NCBI RefSeq assembly: GCF_013408795.1
Contig: NZ_JACCCC010000001.1
Location: 6,262,001 to 6,326,000 of the forward strand
DNA length: 64,000 nt
From: Spinactinospora alkalitolerans
Lineage (GTDB): Bacteria > Actinomycetota > Actinomycetes > Streptosporangiales > Streptosporangiaceae
Reading direction: 5' to 3'
The translations under genes were made by a program, and so were the position numbers. Below are positions 44,075 through 52,379 of the stretch, in pieces. The notes beneath the pieces were generated by a model. It was given only the letters and a program-made list of their open reading frames with translations, was not told where the DNA came from and did not search any database. Each line of letters starts with the position of its first letter. Positions within the stretch are counted from its first letter, which is position 1.

Positions 44075-45916
44075 ATGTGTGGAATCGCTGGATGGGTGAA
44101 CTTCGATCAGGGCGTCCACGATGAGCGGGACCTCCTCTCCCGCATGACGGAGACCATGGCCTGCCGGGGTCCGGACGCCTCCGGCACCTGGACGGACGTG
44201 CATGTGGCACTCGGCCACCGGCGGCTCTCCGTCATCGACATCGAAGGCGGCCGTCAGCCCATGGCCGCCGAAGAGGGGGGCCGCTCCCTCGCCTGTCTGA
44301 CCTACAGCGGCGAGGTCTACAACTTCCGGGAACTCCGCAAGGAGCTGATCTCCCGCGGGCACAGGTTCCGCACCCGCAGCGACACCGAAGTCGTCCTCCG
44401 CGGGCACCTGGAATGGGGCGAGGGGCTCGTCGACCGCCTGAACGGAATGTTCGCCTATGCCGTCTGGGACGCCGTCCACCAGGAACTGCTCCTGGTCCGC
44501 GACCGGATGGGGATCAAGCCCCTGTACTACTTCCCGCTGGACGATGGGGTGGTGTTCGGCTCGGAGCCCAAGGCGATCCTCCCCCATCCGAACGTTCCGC
44601 GCAGGATCGGGGAGGACGGTCTGCGCGAGGTCCTGGAGATGGTGAAGACTCCCGGGCAGGCGGTCTTCTCCGGAATGTCCGAGGTCCGCCCGGGGGAGAT
44701 CGTGCGGGTGCGGCGCGGCGGGCTGACCAGGCGCACCTACTGGGCCCTTGAGGCCCGCGAGCACGGCGACGACCTGGACACCACCATCGCGACGGTGCGC
44801 TCACTGCTGGAGGACGTCGTCGATCGGCAGCTCGTCGCCGACGTGCCGCTGTGCTCGCTGCTCTCAGGCGGGCTGGATTCGTCGGCGATCACCGCTCTGG
44901 CCGCCAAGGGGCTCGGTGACACCCCCGTACGGTCGTTCTCCGTGGACTTCGCCGACCACGGGACGGGTTTCCGCGGCGACTCGATTCACGGATCGCCCGA
45001 CGCTCCCTTCGCCCGCGACCTCGTGCGGCACGTGGGGGCCGAACACAGCGAGGTCATCCTGAACAGCGGAGAACTCGCCGATCCCGGGCTGCGCGCAGCC
45101 GTCGTCCGGGCCACCGACCTTCCGCCGACGTACTGGGGCGACATGTGGCCGTCGCTGTACCTGCTGTTCCAGGAGATCCGGAAGGAGTCCACGGTGGCCC
45201 TGTCCGGTGAGTCCGCGGACGAGGTCTTCGGGGGCTATCCCTGGTTCCACACCCCTGAGGCCGTGAACGCCTCGACCTTCCCCTGGCTTGCCTCGCCCAC
45301 GAAGGCGCTGTTCGACGGGCAGGGACTGTTCGAGCCGTCCCTCCTGGACAAGCTGGACATGCGGGCCTTCCTGCGCGACAGCTACTCCCAGGCCGTGTCC
45401 GAGGCCCCCGTGCTGCCGGGGGAGAGCCCTCTGGAACGCCGGATGCGGCAGCTCACCTATGTCAACCTGACCCGCTTCAACCAGGCGCTGCTGGACCGCA
45501 AGGACCGCATGAGCATGGCGGTGGGCCTCGAAGTCCGCGTGCCCTTCTGCGACCACCGACTGGTGGACTACGTCTACAGCGTCCCCTGGTCCATGAAGAC
45601 CTTCGACGGGAAGGAGAAGAGCCTGCTGCGCGCCGCGGTCGCAGACCTGCTTCCCGACTCCGTCGTGAAGCGGGTGAAGAGCCCCTACCCGACGACCCAG
45701 GATCCCGGATACGAGCTCGCCCTGCGCGGCGAGATGGCCCGCGTGCTGGAGGACCCCGGTTCACCGGTGGTCCCGCTGCTGGACACCGCGGCGGTGCGGA
45801 CGCTCCTGGAGTCGCCGCTGGGCGACACCAGCCGGAAATACGAGCGGATGGGCCTGGAGACCGTGCTCGGCCTCAACTCGTGGCTGGTCTCATACTCGGT
45901 CGCCCTCGACCTCTGA
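44075..45916 (+). CDS. Asparagine synthetase B-like amidotransferase
   Basis: Glutamine-dependent, ATP-using amide synthetase of 613 aa. Cys2 after the initiator Met (MCGIAGWVNF) is the class II glutaminase nucleophile; the N-terminal domain runs to about 210. The C-terminal synthetase domain has the PP-loop LLSGGLDSSAI and the acidic SGESADEVFGGY. ATG 44075 is certain because Cys2 must follow it; TGAGGAAA precedes it. In antibiotic clusters such enzymes often amidate a pathway carboxylate rather than aspartate. It is the first plus-strand gene of the cluster; the exporter gene follows behind its own operator. Confidence 0.88.
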   Translation: MCGIAGWVNFDQGVHDERDLLSRMTETMACRGPDASGTWTDVHVALGHRRLSVIDIEGGRQPMAAEEGGRSLACLTYSGEVYNFRELRKELISRGHRFRTRSDTEVVLRGHLEWGEGLVDRLNGMFAYAVWDAVHQELLLVRDRMGIKPLYYFPLDDGVVFGSEPKAILPHPNVPRRIGEDGLREVLEMVKTPGQAVFSGMSEVRPGEIVRVRRGGLTRRTYWALEAREHGDDLDTTIATVRSLLEDVVDRQLVADVPLCSLLSGGLDSSAITALAAKGLGDTPVRSFSVDFADHGTGFRGDSIHGSPDAPFARDLVRHVGAEHSEVILNSGELADPGLRAAVVRATDLPPTYWGDMWPSLYLLFQEIRKESTVALSGESADEVFGGYPWFHTPEAVNASTFPWLASPTKALFDGQGLFEPSLLDKLDMRAFLRDSYSQAVSEAPVLPGESPLERRMRQLTYVNLTRFNQALLDRKDRMSMAVGLEVRVPFCDHRLVDYVYSVPWSMKTFDGKEKSLLRAAVADLLPDSVVKRVKSPYPTTQDPGYELALRGEMARVLEDPGSPVVPLLDTAAVRTLLESPLGDTSRKYERMGLETVLGLNSWLVSYSVALDL

Positions 45917-45947
45917 CCCCGCTCCACACTTCCTTCGCCGCACCCTC

Positions 45948-45980
45948 TTGACGCAAGACGGTACCGATCGGTACCGTCTT
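45948..45980 (+). promoter_or_regulatory. Promoter and perfect 26-bp palindrome before the MFS exporter
   Basis: TTGACG (45948-45953) is a good -35. It is followed at 45955-45980 by a perfect palindrome with arms AAGACGGTACCGA and TCGGTACCGTCTT, placed so that a bound repressor would block polymerase. Half-sites match the region upstream of the TetR gene at 58.9 kb. Confidence 0.75.
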
Positions 45981-46098
45981 GCAGTGGATGGACACGCCAA
46001 TACATGGCACCGCTCGGCGGAACGGCCCTTCGGCTACTCCTCCTCCCGACCGGCATCTCGCTGTTCAGCGAGTGCGACCAAGAGAGGATCCAAAGCGC

Positions 46099-47358
46099 AT
46101 GTCCCAGGACCGATCCTCGCCGAGTCCGGCGGCGGCCGACCGGCCGTCGCCGTGGAGCGTCCCTATGCTGGCGTTCGGGACCTTCGCGATCGGCACGTGC
46201 GAATTCGTCCTCGCCGGCCTCCTGCCCCAGTTGGCGGAGTCGCTCGACGTCACGATCCCCACCGCGGGGCAGGTCGTCACCGTGTTCGCGCTGACCTGCG
46301 CGGTTCTGGCCCCCGTGCTGGCCACCTCCACCGCGGGCCGTCCCCGTCGCCAGGTCCTGCTCATCGCGGCTGCGGTCTACTTCGCGGGGAACGTCGGGAC
46401 CGCGCTCTCGCCGTCCTTCCCCGTCCTCCTCGTCACCCAGATGGTGGCGGCGGCGGGAGCCGGCCTCTTCGTCCCCATCGCCTCGGTCACCGCCTCGGCA
46501 CTGGTCCAGCCGGAACGGCGCGGAAGGGCCATCGCCATCGTGACCACGGGGTTGACGGCGGCGACAGCGCTCGGAGCGCCGATCGGCACCGTGCTGGGCG
46601 GACTGCTCGGCTGGCGGGCCGCGATGTTCTTCGTCGCCGCCCTGGCCCTGATCGCCATGCTCGGGATCGTCTCGGTGGTTCCGAAGAAGGTGGACGCTCC
46701 GGCCCCCGAGAGGCTGCGCGAACGGATCGCCCCCCTGGCCGACCGCAGAGTGGTCACCGTCCTGGCGACGACCCTGGTGGCATTCACCGCGGTCTACATC
46801 CCCTACACCTACATCTCGGTCGTGTTCGCGCCCGCCACCGGGGGCAGCAGCGTGCGGCTGGCCGTCCTCATGTCCATCGTCGGAGTCGTCGGCACGCTCG
46901 CCAACTACGTTGCCGGATCACTGGCCGACCGCATCGGCAGCCGTCCCGTGGTCGCGGGCGCGCTCGTCTGGCTGGCCGCCAGCCTGTTCATCATTCCGCT
47001 GGCGACCTCGCTCTACCCCGCCGCCCTGGTCATGGTCTTCCTCTACGGCTTCGCCGCCTTCGCCATCACCACACCGCAACAGCACCGCCTCATCACGCTG
47101 AAGCCGGAGTCGGCATCCGTTCTGATCTCGCTCAACGCCGCCATCCTTTACCTGGGCATCACGATGTCCGGCGTGCTTGGGGCAGCGGGGATCAGCCTCG
47201 TCGGCGCGGGCATGCTGACACTCCTGGCCGGCGGTCTGGCGCTGCTCGCCCTCCTGCTGTCCGAACTGGCACACCGGCTGTCGGCTCGCGGTTCGACGAC
47301 CGCGGAACCGGAGAAAGGGGAGTCCGGCAAGGAGTCCGCGGCCGGCCTGAGCACCTGA
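46099..47358 (+). CDS. MFS exporter (DHA1 family), probable product efflux
   Basis: Twelve-helix membrane transporter (419 aa) using proton exchange. FAIGTCEFVLAGLLPQLAESL is the conserved first helix of the arabinose-efflux/chloramphenicol-resistance group, and VLGGLLGWRAAMFFVAAL is motif C with its following helix. The ATG at 46099 preceded by AGAGAGGA begins a normal short N-terminus; the frame open to 45979 runs into the operator. Located between the asparagine synthetase and the core operon, under a palindromic operator, it is the obvious export or self-resistance gene. Confidence 0.85.
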   Translation: MSQDRSSPSPAAADRPSPWSVPMLAFGTFAIGTCEFVLAGLLPQLAESLDVTIPTAGQVVTVFALTCAVLAPVLATSTAGRPRRQVLLIAAAVYFAGNVGTALSPSFPVLLVTQMVAAAGAGLFVPIASVTASALVQPERRGRAIAIVTTGLTAATALGAPIGTVLGGLLGWRAAMFFVAALALIAMLGIVSVVPKKVDAPAPERLRERIAPLADRRVVTVLATTLVAFTAVYIPYTYISVVFAPATGGSSVRLAVLMSIVGVVGTLANYVAGSLADRIGSRPVVAGALVWLAASLFIIPLATSLYPAALVMVFLYGFAAFAITTPQQHRLITLKPESASVLISLNAAILYLGITMSGVLGAAGISLVGAGMLTLLAGGLALLALLLSELAHRLSARGSTTAEPEKGESGKESAAGLST

Positions 47359-47448
47359 CCCGCCGCTCTCTCCCGGACGGCGGGGCCGCGGAAGCCGTCC
47401 TTCCCGGCCCCGCGGGAAGCCGCAGCCCCCAGAGGTAACCGGTGCCGT

Positions 47449-47484
47449 AAAGGCCCTTCGATCTCCACAGATCGAAGGGCCTTT
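47449..47484 (+). terminator. Terminator of the MFS gene
   Basis: AAAGGCCCTTCGATCT pairs perfectly with AGATCGAAGGGCCTTT across CCAC and is followed by TT, a textbook terminator about 90 bp after the stop codon. Confidence 0.85.
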
Positions 47485-48054
47485 TCGCGTGTCCGACCGA
47501 AGGCGCCCGCGCATGAATCAGGAGAGCACTTCTTTCACGTACCGTTTTTTGCTCGGAGTACCCCGCAACCTCCGGGCGGGCGCTCGGCGACACGAAGACA
47601 TGCATTCGAGTCGGAAAACAAACGGAACATCCTCCCGCCCTCGGATTGAAGACAGGCCTATCAATCGGCAAAACATTTGGCAGCACGGGCGCAGCTTTTT
47701 GTCAATTACTTGTCCTCATTCGGACCGGCCATCACTCGGCGCGCTCGATATCGGCCGCCTCTTTCCGTCCAAAAATCAGCGCCGATACAACCGATAACCG
47801 CTCTACTGGAAACCCTCCGAAGTCTCGGATAGAAGAACGGAGGCGCCGGCGACCATTGATTACACAGGGTAGTAAATTGCCACAGCACCCCCCTGTCCGG
47901 CCTCAGTCATTTCGGATATAACTGGTTCCGGAATTGACCGGGACTCCGCGACCGCTGCCCGAGGGAGCGAACAGCTCCGGAGCGGGCACGGAATCTCCGG
48001 CAGCCGTGGACTGAAACCGGCGTTTCACTTTCCCAGCTCGGAGGTATTTCTGCT
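47485..48054 (+). promoter_or_regulatory. Promoter region of the core biosynthetic operon
   Basis: 570 bp without a gene, noticeably more AT-rich than the coding DNA on either side. It must contain the promoter for the twelve-gene operon starting at 48055. GGAGG at 48040-48044 is the ribosome binding site of the first gene. I cannot place the -10/-35 elements with confidence. Confidence 0.5.
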
Positions 48055-48981
48055 GTGGTGAGCACCCTGATCGACGAGAACCCTCGTTTCAAGGAGATCA
48101 TCGACAGACTCAATTCGAAGTCGGTCGAGGACTACTACAACCCGTACCGGGTATTCGAATGGCCGGACGAACTTCCTGCAGGAATGTGGTGGATGACCCC
48201 GGAGCTGACCACCACACATGGAAGTGAGATCGCGGACGGCCTCTCGCGGGAGCAGCTCCACGCGCTTTCCCGATACGAGAGCATCAATTTCTACAGCCTC
48301 AATGTCCACGGGATCCGAGAACTCCTGATCGAGGTCACCAAGAGGATCCACACGACGGAATTCGCGACCCCCTCCGAATTCTTCCACCACTTCATCGGCG
48401 AAGAGAATGAGCACATGTGGTTCTTCGCCGAGTTCTGCCTGCGCTACGGCGGGAAAATCTATGCTCAGCCGCGCGGCGGCGCCGAAACCATTCCCCCGAG
48501 CAACGCTGAGAGTCTTCTCGTCTTCGCTCGCATCCTCATCTTCGAGGAACTCGTTGACCATTTCAATTCGAAAATGGCTCTGGACACGAACCTGCACGAA
48601 ACGATCCGGCAAGTCAACCGAATTCACCACCAGGACGAATCCCGGCACATCGCGTTCGGGCGGGAACTGGTCCGGGTCCTTTTCGAGGACTTCCAGAAGC
48701 AGGCGACCGAAGCCGAGATCGGCCAGGTGAGCGACTACCTGAAGCGCTACATCACCTTCAGCTTCGAGTCGCTGTACAACCCGCACGTCTACAGGGACGC
48801 GGGCATCGACAGTCCACTGGACGTCCGCAGGCGGCTTCTTGAGAGTCCCAGGCGCAAGGAGTTCGAGCAGCAGGTGTTCCGTAAGACGCTCTCCTTCCTC
48901 ACCAAGACCGGAATGTTGACCGACCGCGACCTCTCGGACTCCTCCGGGGAGCAGTCGGGGAAGGGAGCCGAACGACGATGA
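48055..48981 (+). CDS. AurF-type di-iron N-oxygenase
   Basis: Predicted amine oxygenase (308 aa) of the AurF/CmlI family (PF11583), which converts amino groups to hydroxylamine, nitroso or nitro groups. The seven metal ligands of AurF have counterparts: Glu75 (SRYESINF), Glu117 and His120 (GEENEHMW), Glu164 (IFEELVDHF), and His191, Glu195 and His198 (IHHQDESRHIAF). The spacing E164 to H191 is 27, as in AurF. It is first in the core operon and overlaps the ligase gene by ATGA, which suggests that the carrier-bound aminoacyl group is the substrate. Starts GTG 48055 or GTG 48058. Confidence 0.82.
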   Translation: MVSTLIDENPRFKEIIDRLNSKSVEDYYNPYRVFEWPDELPAGMWWMTPELTTTHGSEIADGLSREQLHALSRYESINFYSLNVHGIRELLIEVTKRIHTTEFATPSEFFHHFIGEENEHMWFFAEFCLRYGGKIYAQPRGGAETIPPSNAESLLVFARILIFEELVDHFNSKMALDTNLHETIRQVNRIHHQDESRHIAFGRELVRVLFEDFQKQATEAEIGQVSDYLKRYITFSFESLYNPHVYRDAGIDSPLDVRRRLLESPRRKEFEQQVFRKTLSFLTKTGMLTDRDLSDSSGEQSGKGAERR

Positions 48982-49805
48982 ACAAGGTATCCGACGGTCT
49001 GGCGATCCTGGACTCCGACCACACGGAGCTGCTCGACACCCTGGACTCGGTTTTCACCGAGTGGGCACTGAAAGCAGGGGCGAAGAAGATATCTCCGCCT
49101 CCCGTCTACCGAGTCGCACAGCTGGAGAAATTCGACGTCTACGACAACTTCCCGCACTTGGCGCTCGTCGCCGGCCCCTTGAGACCGGCCGACGAATCAC
49201 GGCCCGATGCCCACAGATTCCACCCCGGCAAGCTCGCCGACGCCCATCTCGGCCTCCCCACCGCCACGTGCTTCGGCGCCTATCTCTTCTTCGAGGGAAT
49301 GCGGGTTCCCTCCTCCGCCCTCGTCACTCTCGCCAACCACTGCTTCAGAAACGAAGAGTATTTCGACGGGTTGCGCCGACTGCTCAGCTTCAGGATGCGG
49401 GAAATCGTGGCCCTGGGGACGTATGAGCACACCCGGAACGTCATCGAGGATTTCAAGGCGAGAATCGAGGCGTTCCTCGGGGAACTGGACCTGGATTTCA
49501 CCTCCGAGGCCGCGACAGACCCCTTCTTCGATCGTGAGGGCGGGCGGGCGCTTCTGCAGAGACTGCAGGAGGTGAAGCGCGAGTTCACGGTCGACGGCCT
49601 GGCGATCGCGTCCGTCAACACGCACCGGAACTTCTTCGGTGAGAGGTGCGGCATCACCGTGGAGAACGGTTCGTCGCACGCCTTCACGAGCTGCGTCGCC
49701 TTCGGGCTCGAGCGGTGGGTGAGCGTGCTCGTCGACCGGTACGGTACGGCCGCCAAGGCGGCCGAGGTGGCACGTTCGGCCGCCTTGAACACCGGATCGG
49801 ATTGA
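48978..49805 (+). CDS. Amino acid:[carrier protein] ligase (seryl-tRNA synthetase-like)
   Basis: 275-aa class II synthetase core without a tRNA-binding domain. Such enzymes activate a small amino acid with ATP and load it on a carrier protein. Cys98 (PTATCFGAY), Glu142 (RMREIVALG) and Cys239 (AFTSCVAFGLERW) match the three zinc ligands of the Bradyrhizobium enzymes in spacing; FRNEEYFDGLRRLLSFRMRE is motif 2 and CVAFGLERW is motif 3. Characterised members use Gly or Ala; the specificity here is not known. ACP1 is encoded two genes downstream. Confidence 0.83.
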   Translation: MNKVSDGLAILDSDHTELLDTLDSVFTEWALKAGAKKISPPPVYRVAQLEKFDVYDNFPHLALVAGPLRPADESRPDAHRFHPGKLADAHLGLPTATCFGAYLFFEGMRVPSSALVTLANHCFRNEEYFDGLRRLLSFRMREIVALGTYEHTRNVIEDFKARIEAFLGELDLDFTSEAATDPFFDREGGRALLQRLQEVKREFTVDGLAIASVNTHRNFFGERCGITVENGSSHAFTSCVAFGLERWVSVLVDRYGTAAKAAEVARSAALNTGSD

Positions 49806-50224
49806 TGTCCCAGCGGATCGGCGTCGATCTCGTACCGCTGGCCCGGATCCGCCCCCTGCTCGCCGCCGAACGGCGAGAGGTACTCGAACGGATGCTGCGG
49901 CCGGACGAGATCTCGAACTGCAGGCGCGGGGGGCGGCTCGACGTACCGGCACTGGCCGGCCGTATCGCGGCGAAAGAGGCGGTCTTCAAACTGCTCCGCG
50001 AAGACGGCGTGCCTCTTCCCTGGCTGTCGATCGGGGTCTCGGCCAAGAGCGGAACGTGGCCGAAGGTCGCTCTCGAAGGAGAGGCGCTTTCCCTCGCGCA
50101 GGCATCAGGAATCCAATCCGACATATCGGTGAGCATCTCGCATGACGGGGACTACGCCGTCGCCGCAGCCGTATGCGAAATAGCGGACCCGGTGTACGAG
50201 CCGTCTCCTCCCACGGCGGATTGA
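49805..50224 (+). CDS. AcpS-type phosphopantetheinyl transferase 1
   Basis: 139-aa enzyme that attaches the phosphopantetheine arm to a carrier protein. IGVDLVPLARI has the Mg-binding Asp and AGRIAAKEAVFKLL the second metal and CoA motif; VSISHDGDYAVAAAV is the C-terminal His motif. The ATG overlaps the preceding stop (TGATG). It lies directly before ACP1, which is the likely substrate. Confidence 0.87.
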   Translation: MSQRIGVDLVPLARIRPLLAAERREVLERMLRPDEISNCRRGGRLDVPALAGRIAAKEAVFKLLREDGVPLPWLSIGVSAKSGTWPKVALEGEALSLAQASGIQSDISVSISHDGDYAVAAAVCEIADPVYEPSPPTAD

Positions 50225-50273
50225 CCGCCCGGATGGAACGGACAAGCCCATCCTGTCAAGAAAGAGGGATCAC

Positions 50274-50531
50274 ATGTCCCAGTCCACTGCCGACCAGATC
50301 GACGACGTCAGGAATTGGATTCTGGCCCGGAATCCGGAGCGCGAGAGCCTGGACAACAGCGAGGACCTGGTCGAGAACCGCCTGGTCGACTCGCTGTCGT
50401 TCGTCGAGTTCATCTTCACCATCGAGCAGGCAAGCGGAAAGGAGATCCCGATGGACGACCTCAACCTCGATGACCTGCGGACCCTCGGCAGCATCGAAAA
50501 GGCCTACTTCACCGACTCGCGCCGCTCTTAG
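50274..50531 (+). CDS. Acyl carrier protein 1
   Basis: 85-aa carrier protein. Ser40 in LVDSLSFVEFI is the phosphopantetheine site. The four-helix pattern is normal (DDVRNWILARNPE at the start, DDLRTLGSIEKAYF at the end). Its place between the ligase/PPTase pair and the methyltransferase makes it the probable acceptor of the amino acid activated by the aaRS-like ligase. Confidence 0.88.
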   Translation: MSQSTADQIDDVRNWILARNPERESLDNSEDLVENRLVDSLSFVEFIFTIEQASGKEIPMDDLNLDDLRTLGSIEKAYFTDSRRS

Positions 50532-50558
50532 GCGCGCCGGAAGAGGAGATCGCATTCC

Positions 50559-51413
50559 ATGAAAGAGATCTCATACACCGCCCAGTGGACCGCGGCAGCG
50601 CGGGCGGTCGAAAGCGAACGGACCGGCGACCGGCTCTTCCGGGACGAATACGCGAGAACACTCGCCGCTCCCCGCGGATTCGAACTGCTGAACAAGTACC
50701 GGGGTGCGGCGGTGGCCGATTTCATCGCCGTGCGCACCCGGTACATGGACGACTCGGTGGGGCGGGTGATGGCGGAGGGCTGGATCGACCAGGTCGTCAT
50801 GGTGGCCAGCGGGATGGACACCCGCCCTTATCGGCTGGCCTGGCCGGACCGCACGACCGTCTACGAAGTGGACCACGCCGCGCTACTCGCGGAGAAGCAC
50901 GACCGGCTGAGCGGCCTGTCGGCGCGGCCGAGGGTGCGCACCGTACACGTAGGAGCCGACCTCGCCGAAGAGTGGCGCCCGATGCTCGCGGACGTCGGAT
51001 TCGACGCGGCACGCCCCACCCTCTGGGTCGCCGAAGGACTGCTGTTCTTCCTGACCGAGGAACAGGCGGCGGATCTGCTCTCGGCCCTGGCCAAGGAGTC
51101 CGCCCCCGGAAGCGAACTTGCCGTCGACATGACCAGTGCGTCGCTGCTCGCCCATCCGATGACCCAGCCCTTTCTGCGGGCCCTGCGCGAGGCGGACACG
51201 CCCTGGCTGTTCGGAACCGACGACCCGGTTGGCTTCCTCTCCGGCTGCGGCTGGGCCGTACACGACCTCAAGCAGCCAGGAGAGCCGGGGGCCGGCGAGG
51301 ACCGATGGCCCTACCCGCCGCCTCCGCGGGGGATCGCGAACGCGCCGCGGAACTGGCTGATCAACGCGGCCCTGACCGAAATCTCCTCCCCCCAACAGGA
51401 GGTCCGCCCATGA
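50559..51413 (+). CDS. SAM-dependent O-methyltransferase (LCMT/TIGR00027 type)
   Basis: 284-aa methyltransferase of the leucine carboxyl methyltransferase-like family (PF04072). VVMVASGMDTRPYRLAWP is the SAM-binding loop, VYEVDHAALLAEK the acidic second motif and PTLWVAEGLLFFLTEE the third. Family members methylate carboxylates or other oxygen acids, so ester or O-methyl formation on an intermediate is expected. It overlaps the KAS III start by four bases. Confidence 0.82.
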   Translation: MKEISYTAQWTAAARAVESERTGDRLFRDEYARTLAAPRGFELLNKYRGAAVADFIAVRTRYMDDSVGRVMAEGWIDQVVMVASGMDTRPYRLAWPDRTTVYEVDHAALLAEKHDRLSGLSARPRVRTVHVGADLAEEWRPMLADVGFDAARPTLWVAEGLLFFLTEEQAADLLSALAKESAPGSELAVDMTSASLLAHPMTQPFLRALREADTPWLFGTDDPVGFLSGCGWAVHDLKQPGEPGAGEDRWPYPPPPRGIANAPRNWLINAALTEISSPQQEVRP

Positions 51414-52375
51414 CGGGGACCGCGACCCTGGAACGCGTCGAGTCCTTCCTGCCCGAGCGGCGCGTGGACATCGGCGACCTGGCCGAACGGCTGGGCCTGC
51501 GCACGACAGAGATCGGGGTGTTCCGTAAGATCTACGGCCTCGGCGAACTGCGTTTCGACCCGGACATGGACCTGTTCGACCTGGTCATGCCCGCGGCCCG
51601 CCAAGCGCTCGCCGCGCTCCCGGAGGGCCGACGGATCGACTACGTCGTGTTCGCGCACACCATGCAGACCGTCGCCCCGCCCGATACCGACGCCGCCCAG
51701 GTGATCCGCGACGAGCTCGGCCTGCGGGGCGCCGAGGCGTTCGCACTCAACCAGCAGGCATGTGTGAGCAGCATGGGCGCGATCGATGTCGTGGCCGAGC
51801 TCATGCGCGCCGACATCGGTACCGGGAGTCGCTCACGCCCCGGTTACGCCCTCATGGTGACCGGAGAGCGCGCCTACTCACCGCGGATTCAGTTGATTCC
51901 GCACAGCGCGATCATGGCTGAGGCGGCGGCGGCCTGCCTGATCACCCTCGACGGGCCGGGTGACGCGGTGGTCTCCTACGTTGACCGGACCCATGGCGAG
52001 TTCGCCGCCGGGCTGGAGATGGGCAGCGAGGAGATCCAGCGCTTCGGCCAGGTCTACGCCCCCGAATTCGCCGACGTGATCAGGCAGGCCGTGGCCGAGG
52101 CCGGCCTCGGCCTCTCCGACATCGACCGGATCATTCCGCACAACGTCAACCTGATCTCCTGGCGCCAGGTGATCAAGGAGCTGAAGATCGATCCGGAGCT
52201 GGTGTTCCTGGACAACGTTCCCAGGCTCAGCCACTGCTACTCGTCGGACGTCTTCGTCAACTACACCACCCTGCGCGACGAAGGGCGCCTTGTCGAGGGC
52301 CGCAACTACGTTCTCGCATCCGTCGGCCTCGGCGCCACCTTCGGCGCCATGGTGCTCACCCATTCCGGGAAGTGA
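51410..52375 (+). CDS. KAS III-like condensing enzyme with a Cys-His dyad
   Basis: 321-aa thiolase-fold enzyme. Cys118 (NQQACVSSMGA) and His244 (IIPHNVNLISW) are in the standard FabH positions, but the third residue, normally Asn in a GNTS-like loop, is replaced: the sequence there is SHCYSSDVFVN (274-284). A Cys-His dyad without Asn is known in PqsC of the PqsBC heterodimer. The enzyme could form a C-C bond or transfer an acyl group. A paralogue lacking the Cys is encoded downstream. No acyltransferase or malonyl-loading domain exists in the cluster. The ATG overlaps the methyltransferase stop. Confidence 0.85.
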   Translation: MTGTATLERVESFLPERRVDIGDLAERLGLRTTEIGVFRKIYGLGELRFDPDMDLFDLVMPAARQALAALPEGRRIDYVVFAHTMQTVAPPDTDAAQVIRDELGLRGAEAFALNQQACVSSMGAIDVVAELMRADIGTGSRSRPGYALMVTGERAYSPRIQLIPHSAIMAEAAAACLITLDGPGDAVVSYVDRTHGEFAAGLEMGSEEIQRFGQVYAPEFADVIRQAVAEAGLGLSDIDRIIPHNVNLISWRQVIKELKIDPELVFLDNVPRLSHCYSSDVFVNYTTLRDEGRLVEGRNYVLASVGLGATFGAMVLTHSGK

Positions 52376-52379
52376 TCGC

